From a virus: a stretch of DNA of 48,169 bases. The translations under genes and the position numbers were made by a program. How positions within the stretch are numbered: position 1 is the stretch's first letter; each line of letters opens with the position of its first letter. The notes beneath the pieces are model-generated. The model had not been told where the DNA came from. It saw only the letters and a list, made by a program, of their open reading frames with translations, and searched no databases. Below are positions 1 to 7,411 of this stretch, piece after piece. The stretch covers positions 1 to 48,169 of IMG/VR virus record IMGVR_UViG_3300047167_000024; one strand, written 5' to 3'.

Positions 1-218
1 AGAATTGGAAGTCCGGTATAAAGATGAGGATTCTTAACGTTACCTTTACCGTTAACTCTTCGTTTCATTGACGAATACAAATACCCTAAAAATCTACTGA
101 TAGTGCATTTTTTAGAATGGCTACGGCAAAATCTATCCCTACGTCCTCTATCCTTAAGATAAGACTTTTCTCTACATCCTTGAAATTTACAGATAGGGAT
201 AGATTTTGTCTTTGCCAT
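1..218 (-). CDS. Zn-finger HNH-type endonuclease-like protein, 3' end cut by window edge
   Basis: The frame is open from an ATG at 218 to the left edge (72 codons, no stop). The N-terminus has a Cys/His cluster, CKFQGC then FCRSH, followed by LYSSMKRRV and HLYTGLPI. From memory, this arrangement (zinc knuckle, Y/W-x-x-M-x-x-R, then a Tyr-Gly segment) occurs in phage HNH or homing-type endonucleases. The ATG lies 6 nt after the stop of the gene at 225-872, so it is probably the last visible cistron of that operon. No good Shine-Dalgarno is visible. The catalytic HNH residues would lie outside the window, so the nuclease call is inference. Confidence 0.55.
   Translation of the reverse strand, partial: MAKTKSIPICKFQGCREKSYLKDRGRRDRFCRSHSKKCTISRFLGYLYSSMKRRVNGKGNVKNPHLYTGLPI
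127..208. repeat. 15-bp inverted repeat inside the left-edge gene
   Basis: The arms 127-141 (CAAAATCTATCCCTA) and 194-208 are perfect reverse complements separated by 52 nt. On the minus-strand transcript the hairpin would start about 10 nt after the ATG at 218. Both arms lie inside coding sequence. Confidence 0.6.
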
Positions 219-224
219 ATTCTA

Positions 225-872
225 TTAAGCCGTTGCGGTTTCTGCTGCTGGTGCTGGTGCTGATTCGGTTGAAGCCTCAGGGGTAGATTCTGCTGTAGAT
301 GCTTCTGCTGTAGATGCTTCTGCTGGTGCTGCTTCTGCATCCGTAGCTTCTGCTGGCGCTTCTGGAGCTTGAGGAGTTACAATATTGTATGCCTCAAGAA
401 CGTTCAAGGAACCACCCTTGTCACCAACCGGAATATTAGTTCCGGTCTTAGCGCCTTCAAGTTTACCACGAATTTCGTCGTTCTGAAGTGCCGAAAGAAG
501 GAATTGCATACGTGGGTTAATGATCTTACCAGACTCGTCTTGTTCATTAATGACAACAAAACTATCCTTACCGATAGTGTCGGTGGAAGCCAAAAGACCG
601 TCAGATACCATCTTGGTAACCTTGTCTTGAAGATCCCTAGCATTGTTTTCGGTCATAACTTGACCAAGATTTTCGTCCGTAAGCTGGGTACCAGTGTTAA
701 GACACTTAACAACCGCATCAAGCTTATTATTCAAAAGTTTAACCGCTTCACGAAGACTCATTAGGTCCTGTGACATATTCGCTAGTGGTTGAACCGCTTG
801 AATAATATTATTTACTGTATTCTCAAGTACTTCTAGTCGTTCCGTAGCCGTTTTCTTATTTTCGTCTGACAT
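225..872 (-). CDS. Hypothetical protein with coiled-coil N-terminus and Ala/Glu/Thr-rich repeat tail
   Basis: Unrecognised 215-residue protein. Residues ~10-60 show heptad-like spacing of Leu/Ile/Val and probably form a coiled coil. The middle is a compact domain, and the last ~45 residues are low-complexity repeats of APAEA, STAEA and STPEA type, encoded by GCTTCTGC-like DNA repeats at about 233-372. The start has a GGAG Shine-Dalgarno 8 nt upstream. It follows the gene at 920-1855 in the same operon. The acidic Ala-rich tail suggests a flexible linker or interaction tail; no function is claimed. Confidence 0.85.
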   Translation of the reverse strand: MSDENKKTATERLEVLENTVNNIIQAVQPLANMSQDLMSLREAVKLLNNKLDAVVKCLNTGTQLTDENLGQVMTENNARDLQDKVTKMVSDGLLASTDTIGKDSFVVINEQDESGKIINPRMQFLLSALQNDEIRGKLEGAKTGTNIPVGDKGGSLNVLEAYNIVTPQAPEAPAEATDAEAAPAEASTAEASTAESTPEASTESAPAPAAETATA

Positions 873-919
873 CTCTATTTCTCCTTTAGTTTACGTTATT
901 TCTCTATTCGAGAACTTGT

Positions 920-1855
920 TTAAATTTTTCCAGCCCGTTGTAAATTGGACATGATCAAAGCCGATAGATTTCCCTTACTTGGGGTACCAACCGCTCTACT
1001 AACCTGCTGTTGCGCAAGCATCGTCTGCTCCTCGTAACTTGGCCAGTGAGCCCGTTGCTCTTTTGGTGTAATAACCATACGATTCTTTTGGCGTTCTGTA
1101 GCTTGACGATCTCTCTCAGCTAATTCTGCAGCACTCATTTGACTGATAGGCTTACTGAGCGGCTCGTAATCCGGTTCCATTTCTGGAGGTAGATCCAATC
1201 TAGGTTTAGGCTTTGTTTGTCGCTGAATCGGTTCAGCTTTTTTAGCGATGGGTTTTGGTGCAGGTTTAGTTTGTTGTTTTCCAATGGTATTCAAGGTCTT
1301 CTTCTTGGGTGCCTGGACTGGAGTAGATTCTACCACTTCTTCTGGATAATCCTCTTCCTTCATGTTCTTAGCAGTAATAAGTTGGAAAGCGATATCTTTA
1401 AGGGCTCTAGCCTCTAGAGAGCTAAAGGGGCTCGATACGTGCGTCACAGCCGCAGCTTCTTGTCTCATCCCAAGCATCGTTTCCATCTGTTCCTTTGCAA
1501 ACTTACGAATCTGCTTCTGAACGCTCTTTATAGCCCTAGGATCAGCATCCAGACCATCAAATAAAGCATGATTCATGACTAATTTGTATAGGTTACCCTG
1601 TTCCAGGCGTAAACTAGCATCGGAAAGAGCTTCGGTGAAATCATCATCGCTATCTTCTTCCCCGGCTTTTTCCATCAAGTCATCGATATCGATCTCGTCG
1701 TGTAGAACCTGGGCTTCCTGTTTCTGAATAGCTCTAGCAGCCCGAATCGTGTTTTCCGGTACCGGTGTATAGGTTTCTTGCTGTGACCATTGGCCATTAT
1801 TAAGTTCTGGCTGTCCATCTCGAAAGGGCTCGTCGCCCCATAGGTCTTTACTCAT
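920..1855 (-). CDS. Hypothetical acidic/Pro-Lys-rich protein
   Basis: 311 residues, no recognised family. The N-terminal ~60 residues are polar, with an acidic patch around residues 53-75 (IDIDDLMEKAGEEDSDDDF). A helical domain spans about 80-170, a Lys/Pro-rich linker about 185-230, and the C-terminus is polar. The start ATG overlaps the stop region of the 49-residue gene upstream (ATGAGTAA), indicating translational coupling. Its domain-linker-tail architecture is compatible with a virion or scaffold accessory role, but this is only a guess. Confidence 0.85.
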   Translation of the reverse strand: MSKDLWGDEPFRDGQPELNNGQWSQQETYTPVPENTIRAARAIQKQEAQVLHDEIDIDDLMEKAGEEDSDDDFTEALSDASLRLEQGNLYKLVMNHALFDGLDADPRAIKSVQKQIRKFAKEQMETMLGMRQEAAAVTHVSSPFSSLEARALKDIAFQLITAKNMKEEDYPEEVVESTPVQAPKKKTLNTIGKQQTKPAPKPIAKKAEPIQRQTKPKPRLDLPPEMEPDYEPLSKPISQMSAAELAERDRQATERQKNRMVITPKEQRAHWPSYEEQTMLAQQQVSRAVGTPSKGNLSALIMSNLQRAGKI

Positions 1856-1997
1856 GTTTTCTTTCCTTCAGTACTTCTATTTTAGCTAGCAATTCTCTAA
1901 TATCCATAGCAGCGTCTGCTACTCCGTGATAATCATTTGTCTCAAACTTCATCAAGAGATATTTCTTCATTAATTCGATTTGTTCATGTAAGGTCAT
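1848..1997 (-). CDS. Small hypothetical protein (49 aa)
   Basis: A 49-residue frame starts MTLHEQIELMKKY and ends ERKHE. It is held on both sides: its ATG overlaps the TGA of the upstream gene (ATGA at 1994-1997) and its TAA overlaps the start of the downstream gene. It is predicted all-helical and charged. Function unknown. The two overlaps are the main evidence that it is translated. Confidence 0.75.
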   Translation of the reverse strand: MTLHEQIELMKKYLLMKFETNDYHGVADAAMDIRELLAKIEVLKERKHE

Positions 1998-2233
1998 TTT
2001 TCACATCCCTTAGCTAGTTCTAATTGGTCTTCCTCAAAGTTAACATAGAAACTTTCACTCTTACAATTGTTTATGGCTACTTCGTATGTATCAACACCAT
2101 AGAATTTAGTTACCTTTCCTTTACAGCCTTTATAGAAGCCCTTATTAACTTTCACACAATCCATAAAGTAGAATTTTTGTTCATAGGCAAAACAAGTGGA
2201 AGTAATTAGAAATAATACAAAATATTTAAGCAT
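1994..2233 (-). CDS. Small secreted protein with KOW/SH3-like segment
   Basis: 79 residues. The first ~16 (MLKYFVLFLITSTCFA) look like a Sec signal peptide, so the mature part would act outside the cytoplasm. The mature part has four Cys and a GFYKGCKGKVTKFY segment resembling the G-x-x-G-x-V turn of KOW/SH3-like barrels. It overlaps the RuvC-like gene by 8 nt at its start and the 49-residue gene at its stop. The odd feature is a secreted product inside a recombination operon. The export prediction is firmer than the fold. Confidence 0.75.
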   Translation of the reverse strand: MLKYFVLFLITSTCFAYEQKFYFMDCVKVNKGFYKGCKGKVTKFYGVDTYEVAINNCKSESFYVNFEEDQLELAKGCEK

Positions 2234-2849
2234 AGAGACCTCTTTGTTTTCTTAAGAAATAACAGTAACTTAGAGCTATAGCGTCTGCGATATCGTCCTC
2301 TGAAGGACCCAATAAAGTTTCTAGCTGATCCTTAAATATATCATTAACCAGCCTAATGGTGACCTTTTTCTTAGTTACTTGTCCTACTACTTTGTTGTTT
2401 TTGTCACGTGCCAATTTTTTACCTGTTTTCTTCTTGTAATCTTTGATGTATTTATTCAATTCTTTTTCGGACTTATTCATATAGGAGCCAACTTCTTTAC
2501 GCCATTCACCAGTCAAAAACCAAAAATTTTTTATTCCAGTTTCTTGTACATATTTACATAAAAGAAAATGCGAAAACTCTAATATTTTTTGAGACATAGC
2601 GTTTTTGGAACCAGCACACGTCTGCTCTATAACCAATACATCGGGCTGGTACCTTTCTATTAATTCCTCTATTTTGCCAAAAATTAAGTACGCCCACGTA
2701 ACGTATGACCCTGGATACGACTCGTCTTCTGGACAATGTACTTTATCAATTTTCCCATATGTTTCAAGCATACATTCTCCATTAGCACTAATATTTAAAA
2801 CAGAAAAACCTGTTTTCGAACTCACATCAAGGGATAAAACTCTTTCCAT
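2226..2849 (-). CDS. RuvC-like Holliday-junction resolvase
   Basis: 207 residues with the layout of the RuvC branch of the RNase H fold. The first strand is LSLDVSSKTGFSV (Asp8), the second acidic residue is Glu75 in VLVIEQT, and the C-terminal pair is in EDDIADAIALS. These would bind two metal ions to cut branched DNA. Known phage relatives resolve junctions before packaging, which fits neighbours for recombination (SbcC/SbcD-like). A Lys-rich insert precedes the last motif. The substrate is inferred from family; a plain RNase H-like nuclease is the alternative. Confidence 0.85.
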   Translation of the reverse strand: MERVLSLDVSSKTGFSVLNISANGECMLETYGKIDKVHCPEDESYPGSYVTWAYLIFGKIEELIERYQPDVLVIEQTCAGSKNAMSQKILEFSHFLLCKYVQETGIKNFWFLTGEWRKEVGSYMNKSEKELNKYIKDYKKKTGKKLARDKNNKVVGQVTKKKVTIRLVNDIFKDQLETLLGPSEDDIADAIALSYCYFLRKQRGLYA

Positions 2850-2850
2850 A

Positions 2851-3648
2851 TTATGGATCTTTTTTATCTAAAAATCTAAAAGAATAACCCTTTGTTTGTT
2901 TTGTCCCACCTCGACATACATCGGAAACACGAGATAGATTTAGTCCAAGCATTTTTGCAGCTTCTGTCAAACTATCGTATACGATATTGTTAGTTATACA
3001 AAGAACTTTCTTTCTGCATGGTGACGGTTTTCCAAAAGCATAATTTTTCGGTCCACTTCTAGAAGATGACATCTTAGCTTTGGATTCGTCGGTGTGGGTT
3101 TTACCAAAAAAATGATTTTTTTCTCCCATCAAAGCTTCAGAAGTTTTCTTTTTGGATTCTTCTCTATGCTTCTTACCAGAAAAACGTTTTGGTTTACCTA
3201 CTTTTAATCCTTCAGCTATTTTATCCTTGTGTGCTTGTGTAAGGGTTTTGCCAGTGTTTATTTTTCTTAGTAATTCCTTGGTTTCTTCACTACGTTTTAG
3301 ACCCGTAATGGCCTTAATTATTTTATCTTTATGTACTTGGCCCATTTTTACTCCACTGAAACCTTTTTCTCCCCCAGAAGATTGATTGTACCCTTTTTGT
3401 TTATTTTGCAAATCCCATTCTAATATAAGTGCCTTCTCCAGATCGTAACACTCCTCTGGTGACTTATCCATAACGATATATTCGAATTTGCAATTAGCCC
3501 AACCGTATTTTCTTATAGCATGGGAAACTAATGTTTTTCTGTTTGTGTTCTTCTCGGAATTAGAGTGGGCCCACCTACGCCGGTTTGTTTTCCCTTCTAT
3601 TCCTACGTATCTTTTTTTATTGGGAAAGGTTATGCAATAAACGTTCAT
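2851..3648 (-). CDS. GIY-YIG homing endonuclease with NUMOD3 and IENR1/NUMOD1 domains
   Basis: 265 residues. The N-terminal ~95 form a GIY-YIG nuclease: VYCITFPNKKRYVG is the signature, followed by an Arg-rich RRRW, a Glu in DLEKALI and the terminal GYNQSSGGE. Residues ~100-205 contain several NUMOD3-type DNA-binding repeats (GLKRSEETKELLRK, GKPKRFSGKKHREES, GKTHTDESKAKM). The C-terminus (VYDSLTEAAKMLGLNLS) is an IENR1/NUMOD1-like helix-turn-helix. This is the usual layout of free-standing phage homing enzymes. It sits between the RuvC-like gene and a small gene with no visible intron. An AAGGAA Shine-Dalgarno precedes the ATG. Confidence 0.92.
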   Translation of the reverse strand: MNVYCITFPNKKRYVGIEGKTNRRRWAHSNSEKNTNRKTLVSHAIRKYGWANCKFEYIVMDKSPEECYDLEKALILEWDLQNKQKGYNQSSGGEKGFSGVKMGQVHKDKIIKAITGLKRSEETKELLRKINTGKTLTQAHKDKIAEGLKVGKPKRFSGKKHREESKKKTSEALMGEKNHFFGKTHTDESKAKMSSSRSGPKNYAFGKPSPCRKKVLCITNNIVYDSLTEAAKMLGLNLSRVSDVCRGGTKQTKGYSFRFLDKKDP

Positions 3649-3659
3649 GATAAAATTCC

Positions 3660-3962
3660 TTAAGCGGCTCCGCGATCTCGGCGAAGATTAAGGCAAAGCT
3701 TAATAATAGCATTTTGACGTTGTTTTACTTCTCGGAAGCCACTTGAGAGTAGCTTAACATCTTCCTTAGCTTGTACGTATTCTGGATTCTCGCCCAATTC
3801 TTTTTTTGTACTAGCAATAGCTTCTGAAGCTTGTGCGATACGTTTATTAAGCTCTTCCGTATCCGCAGCCTCAAGTTCCTTAAGAACATCTTCTGCATCT
3901 GGGCCAATAGCCTTAGCAATTTTTTGGTTTTCTGACATTGGCTCTTTTCGTGGTCGTCCCAT
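3660..3962 (-). CDS. Small helical hypothetical protein
   Basis: 100 residues, mostly charged helix, starting MGRPRKEPMSENQK. Heptad-like spacing from ~25 to 90 suggests a coiled coil. The ATG overlaps the TAA of the 29-codon gene upstream (TAATG), and a GGAG lies ~13 nt upstream. MGRPRK resembles an AT-hook-like basic start, so DNA binding is possible but not shown. Its frame-shifted overlap at 3725-3919 is a shadow. Confidence 0.75.
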   Translation of the reverse strand: MGRPRKEPMSENQKIAKAIGPDAEDVLKELEAADTEELNKRIAQASEAIASTKKELGENPEYVQAKEDVKLLSSGFREVKQRQNAIIKLCLNLRRDRGAA

Positions 3963-4051
3963 TATTCATTCTCCTTTGTTTTAACAAAATACTTAGGTGC
4001 GATATCATAGACTACTTCTTCTGCTTCTTTTACTATTTCTTCTTTATTCAT
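3962..4051 (-). CDS. Very small hypothetical protein (29 aa)
   Basis: The frame MNKEEIVKEAEEVVYD... ends in KTKENE. Its ATG is inside an ATGA overlap with the stop of the upstream gene and its TAA overlaps the next ATG. These couplings on both sides, with no gap left otherwise, favour a translated leader-sized gene. Function unknown. Confidence 0.55.
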   Translation of the reverse strand: MNKEEIVKEAEEVVYDIAPKYFVKTKENE

Positions 4052-4299
4052 TTTTTATCCTCTAGATCTGCGGTGTCGTTATCACCATACTCACTAGTAT
4101 AGTTGATCGATACCATAGTTGTCAATAGACCTTTTCCACTTAAAAAGCTTAGTGTGGATTCTAGCATGGCAATACTTGGTAGGTGGTTGTTGCCTATTTC
4201 TACGCGATTTACAAATAACGGCAAACTCAAACTCGAAAAATTGTCTTTACTTCTACTAATAATATAATTCAGGTCTTTTTCGTCAATTTTATAAACCAT
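4048..4299 (-). CDS. Small hypothetical protein (83 aa)
   Basis: No family recognised. The start MVYKIDEKDLNYI follows an AGAGGAC stretch 5 nt upstream. Polar N-terminus, hydrophobic middle (LSLPLFVNRVEIG), acidic C-terminus. It is the first gene after a promoter-like element at 4318-4343 and is coupled by ATGA to the 29-residue gene. Confidence 0.7.
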   Translation of the reverse strand: MVYKIDEKDLNYIISRSKDNFSSLSLPLFVNRVEIGNNHLPSIAMLESTLSFLSGKGLLTTMVSINYTSEYGDNDTADLEDKK

Positions 4300-4317
4300 T
4301 TAGTCCTCTAGAGTAGC

Positions 4318-4343
4318 TTAGTATTTATAGGTTAAGAAGTCAA
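4318..4343 (-). promoter_or_regulatory. Candidate promoter with TATAAATACTA box
   Basis: On the minus strand TTGACT (4338-4343) is followed by TATAAATACTAA. The same TTGAC plus TATAAATACTA arrangement precedes the gene at 19732. TATAAATA equals the T4 late-promoter core, but only two copies are seen. The spacing from TTGACT to TACTAA is short (14 nt). Confidence 0.4.
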
Positions 4344-4373
4344 GGATTATTTTTACGAATAGTTTTTAAAAAC

Positions 4374-4544
4374 TTAGTCTTGTTCAGGCCCATACTTTAG
4401 TTCTGTTAAAAATAGTTCGTTTATTAAATGAGCGGCGTATTCCAAATCTTGGTCAAAAAGAAGAGCATGTACGGTAGTCTGATCCCATACTTTATACAGG
4501 CCAACTAAGTCTTTGTCATTAATAGCTTTTTCGTATTTGTTCAT
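4374..4544 (-). CDS. Small hypothetical protein (56 aa)
   Basis: The frame starts MNKYEKAINDKDLVGLYK and ends YGPEQD. A textbook TAGGAG Shine-Dalgarno lies 6-7 nt before the ATG, inside the last codons of the SbcC-like gene, and the ATG comes 2 nt after that gene's stop. Predicted helical, acidic. Function unknown. Confidence 0.75.
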   Translation of the reverse strand: MNKYEKAINDKDLVGLYKVWDQTTVHALLFDQDLEYAAHLINELFLTELKYGPEQD

Positions 4545-4546
4545 AG

Positions 4547-6739
4547 CTAACTCCTAATAGTACTGGTTTCGCCGTCGCGGATGACGGTGATCTTAGAGGT
4601 TACGAATTCTTTAGCAACACTATCGTGTTCGACAAAAAGGATCTTCTTATCGACGGAAAAGGTCTTTAAAATTTCCAATGCGTGCTCGATCCCCGTAGAA
4701 TCAAAACCATTAAAGGGTTCATCCAAGATCATAATATCAATCCCCTTATTTGCACGTTCCTGGATCATTTCACAAACAGCCAAATCAATGGACAGATCTA
4801 GAGCAGAGCGTTCTCCTCCACTTAAGCTCTTGATATTAATATCAATCTCACCATCGTTGTCTAGTAAAGCAACTACCTGTTCTTTTATGGCCCCAGAATT
4901 TGTCTCCTTGGTTCCAATTAATCTCACAGTTGCGTTAGCCATGGTAGGAACGGCTCTTAGGATACGCGTAGCACTTTCTGAGACAGAATCTAAAGCGTCA
5001 TCGAAACTACAGCTGAGATAGGACTTTAAGCATCTCTTAGCTTCTTCGGCTAGTTCAAGCTTCTCGGTTGTGTCAGCCAATTTTTGGGTGGACTCAGTTA
5101 GTTTTCTATTTATTTCATCTCGACCATCTGTAAGATTCTTTAGTATTTTCTTATAGTTGGCTAGATTAGTTTCATGATTTTTCAATTCAGAATTTAATCG
5201 TTCGTACTGGTTACGAGCCTCTTCCACTTGTTTAGTAACCTTATCTAATTGCATTCGATATTTAGTATCAAGATCTTTCTGTTTGACCAAAAATGCTTCC
5301 ATCAATTTGTTGTTATTTGAATTTTGTTCTGTACTATGTACACTTTCTTTAGTTTTCTCAACAAGTTTCGCACCGCAAAGATCTTGGAGTTTTGCGTTCA
5401 GGGGAATTAACTTATCGTAAACATCCTTAGGCTTAGCTTGTTCGGTTAATGCCGCTACATGGGCGTCAGTGTCTGAATTTAATGAACCTATGGTACTGTC
5501 CAATACATCAGACAAAAGCGACAGACTGGCTTTTAAGCTCTCGATCTCTTTGGATGCAAAGGAAGCGGCTTCAATATTTTCCTTATGTACGGTCAGTTCA
5601 CTCAAAAGACGTTGTTCTTCAGATTTTGCCTTTTCTGTAATCCACGGCTGAGTACAAGTATGGCAAATCCCATCTCTTTGGGTTTTTATTTTTGCAGCTA
5701 GCTCAATTGCAGCTTCTTTAGATTTTTGACCAGTGTTAACCATACTGCTGAGATTGGTTACAGCAGCTTTGAATTCGGAAAGTTTGTTGTTGTGTTCTAG
5801 CTTCAGAACTGAGATCTTATTAGCGGTCTCAAGCTTAAGTGCTGTAATAGTCTTATTCGCTTCGGCTTGGCGACTTTTTTCTTCATTTAACTCAAAATCG
5901 ATCTGTTTTTCGATCGCCTTGATTTCTTCTTCCAATAAGTTTAGTTTGGTTCTGTCGAAAGGAACAGAGGTTAATTCGGGCCTATTTTTATTCAATTCCG
6001 ATTTTTCTTGGGATTGAACTTCTTGTAAGCCCTTTAAGATAGACTGGTTGTGCTCGTATTGACCTTTCCAACCTTCTACAAGAGCTTCGTTGACTTCTGT
6101 AGCGGGCTCTTCTCCAATGGCTTCTAGGGCTTTCTTATTAGCATCCAAGGCGGCTTCAGATGCTTGCAAAGAGGATTGGGACTCAGTCTTGAGGGTTGTT
6201 AGATCTTTGGTCTTAACGTCGATTAGGTCGATTTTAGAGCGAATCTGGCCAAGATTAAGGCAGTCGGTAAGAAATTCAAAGATCTTAGCAGGCCCCATAT
6301 TCAGGAAAAATCCTTGGTCGCCTTGTGCCTTGAGCAATAACACTTTGAAAAGATTACGTTTTAATCCGTAAACCTTATCCAACTCTTCTTCGGCAAGTTT
6401 AGAGGAACCGGTAACTTCGGCTTGGCCTTCGATAACAACCGAAAGCTTTCTTCCACGTTTAATCGTAACCGCTTTACCATCCCAATCTAGCTCGACAGTC
6501 CCACAAATATGCTCGTCGGTAAGTCGGCTTTGAAGGACTGTAGTAGGGAGTGTATCCAAACCCATGACCCAAAGTAAAATACAGAATATTGTGGATTTGC
6601 CACTCCCGGAAGACCCCCCTCCCGTGTTATTATTTATAGCGTCTACTTGAACGAGGCTAGAAAATCCAGTAAAATCAATAAATTGTTCTGTGGTGAAGCG
6701 ACCGACGTTTTTGAATTTTAAAGACTTGAGTTTGATCAT
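4547..6739 (-). CDS. sbcC: SbcC/Rad50/T4 gp46-like recombination ATPase
   Basis: 730-residue SMC-type ATPase. Walker A is GSGKST at residues 45-50. Long coiled coils flank a zinc-hook C-x-x-C (ICHTCTQPW, about residue 358). The C-terminus has the signature LSGGERSALDLS (~638) and Walker B IMILDEPFNGFD (~668). The family forms a complex with SbcD/Mre11/gp47 that resects double-strand ends for recombination-dependent replication. The partner gene lies 2.8 kb upstream in the transcribed direction (9562-10548) rather than adjacent. A good sigma70-like promoter ends 7 nt before the ATG. Near T4 gp46 in size, shorter than cellular SbcC. Confidence 0.95.
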   Translation of the reverse strand: MIKLKSLKFKNVGRFTTEQFIDFTGFSSLVQVDAINNNTGGGSSGSGKSTIFCILLWVMGLDTLPTTVLQSRLTDEHICGTVELDWDGKAVTIKRGRKLSVVIEGQAEVTGSSKLAEEELDKVYGLKRNLFKVLLLKAQGDQGFFLNMGPAKIFEFLTDCLNLGQIRSKIDLIDVKTKDLTTLKTESQSSLQASEAALDANKKALEAIGEEPATEVNEALVEGWKGQYEHNQSILKGLQEVQSQEKSELNKNRPELTSVPFDRTKLNLLEEEIKAIEKQIDFELNEEKSRQAEANKTITALKLETANKISVLKLEHNNKLSEFKAAVTNLSSMVNTGQKSKEAAIELAAKIKTQRDGICHTCTQPWITEKAKSEEQRLLSELTVHKENIEAASFASKEIESLKASLSLLSDVLDSTIGSLNSDTDAHVAALTEQAKPKDVYDKLIPLNAKLQDLCGAKLVEKTKESVHSTEQNSNNNKLMEAFLVKQKDLDTKYRMQLDKVTKQVEEARNQYERLNSELKNHETNLANYKKILKNLTDGRDEINRKLTESTQKLADTTEKLELAEEAKRCLKSYLSCSFDDALDSVSESATRILRAVPTMANATVRLIGTKETNSGAIKEQVVALLDNDGEIDINIKSLSGGERSALDLSIDLAVCEMIQERANKGIDIMILDEPFNGFDSTGIEHALEILKTFSVDKKILFVEHDSVAKEFVTSKITVIRDGETSTIRS

Positions 6740-6746
6740 CCCTTAT

Positions 6747-6775
6747 AGAATAATCACTTACTCTAGAAATGTCAA
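6747..6775 (-). promoter_or_regulatory. Sigma70-type promoter for the SbcC-like gene
   Basis: TTGACA (6770-6775), 17-nt spacer, TATTCT (6747-6752) on the minus strand. Only 7 nt (ATAAGGG) separate the -10 from the ATG at 6739, so transcription would begin at or next to the start codon. Confidence 0.65.
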
Positions 6776-6783
6776 GGCCTATT

Positions 6784-6996
6784 TTAATCATAAACAAAAA
6801 CTACCACATTATCTTGGTAACTCCACATGGAAGAGCATGACCTACGAGATCTTACACGCTTATGACTTTCAACATCAAAATCATAGAGTTCGAAATCTGG
6901 CTCGTCTTCTATTTTTCTACGACAATCGCTGCCATAGAAAACTTCAGCCTCTGGATCACATAGTTTTAATTTTTCAATTAATTCTTTTACTTGCAT
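6784..6996 (-). CDS. Small hypothetical protein (70 aa)
   Basis: The chosen start, MQVKELIEKLKLCDPEAEV, is one base after the stop of the Zn-ribbon gene (TAA-T-ATG). A longer reading from 7032 would overlap that gene. The N-terminal VKELIEKLKxxDPxAEV is a common pattern in small phage proteins of unknown function. The C-terminus has an Arg/Ser-rich stretch. Last gene of the 11530-6784 unit. Confidence 0.7.
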   Translation of the reverse strand: MQVKELIEKLKLCDPEAEVFYGSDCRRKIEDEPDFELYDFDVESHKRVRSRRSCSSMWSYQDNVVVFVYD

Positions 6997-6997
6997 A

Positions 6998-7243
6998 TTA
7001 TTTTTCTCGAAAGTCCTTGGTCGAATTTTCAAGATTTGAAGCTATAGTCTCCAGGTTAACCTCGACTTTTCGCGCTTGATGTCCGTTGTCGATTTCTATA
7101 ACCGATTTCGATGACGGGCTGGAGAGTTGTTTCTTATATTCGCCGCCACAACCACAAGTAAGTCCTACCGGGGCATCTTTTGCCGACCGATAGAACTTGC
7201 TTATACGGAGACCGCAACTACATAGATAGGAGAGAAGGGGCAT
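6998..7243 (-). CDS. FmdB-like zinc-ribbon protein
   Basis: 81 residues. The N-terminus MPLLSYLCSCGLRIS, then a second pair LTCGCGGEYKK, gives a C-x-C...C-x-C zinc ribbon like the FmdB/CxxC regulatory-protein family that often begins MPLYEYxCxxCG. The second half is polar. Its ATG abuts the TAA of the 54-residue gene upstream (TAAATG). A role in nucleic-acid or protein binding is inferred from the fold only. Confidence 0.75.
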   Translation of the reverse strand: MPLLSYLCSCGLRISKFYRSAKDAPVGLTCGCGGEYKKQLSSPSSKSVIEIDNGHQARKVEVNLETIASNLENSTKDFREK

Positions 7244-7408
7244 TTAACGCAGACGATTTCGTTCTTTGAGAGTCCGAAGCGCTGTTTCTAGATTCTGGAA
7301 GCTCGTTCGGAAATTATCAAGGGTTTTATTGATTTCTGTTAGTTGGGCTTGAATTGCTTCAAGTTCACCATTAGAACTTTGTTCTTTTTCTTCTTTTTTC
7401 TTAGCCAT
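7244..7408 (-). CDS. Small coiled-coil protein (54 aa)
   Basis: The frame MAKKKEEKEQSSNGELEAI... ends in TLKERNRLR. A GGAG Shine-Dalgarno is 6 nt before the ATG and the stop abuts the next start. Residues ~14-50 follow a heptad pattern (L-x-x-I-x-x-Q-L), so it probably forms a short coiled coil. It lies directly after the protease gene. Function unknown. Confidence 0.75.
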   Translation of the reverse strand: MAKKKEEKEQSSNGELEAIQAQLTEINKTLDNFRTSFQNLETALRTLKERNRLR

Positions 7409-7411
7409 GAC

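Noticed and set aside
86-340. Minus-strand frame of Gln/His/Leu-rich repeats
   Set aside because: It is an alternate reading of the Ala/Glu repeat DNA of the 225-872 gene and of the left-edge gene; composition is artificial and there is no Shine-Dalgarno.
369-764. Plus-strand 131-codon frame
   Set aside because: Lies wholly inside the minus-strand 225-872 gene; no start signal or recognisable content.
4322-4329. TATAAATA as a true T4-type late promoter
   Set aside because: Exact match to the T4 late core, but only two copies are seen, both next to TTGAC-like sequence; not placed before virion genes.
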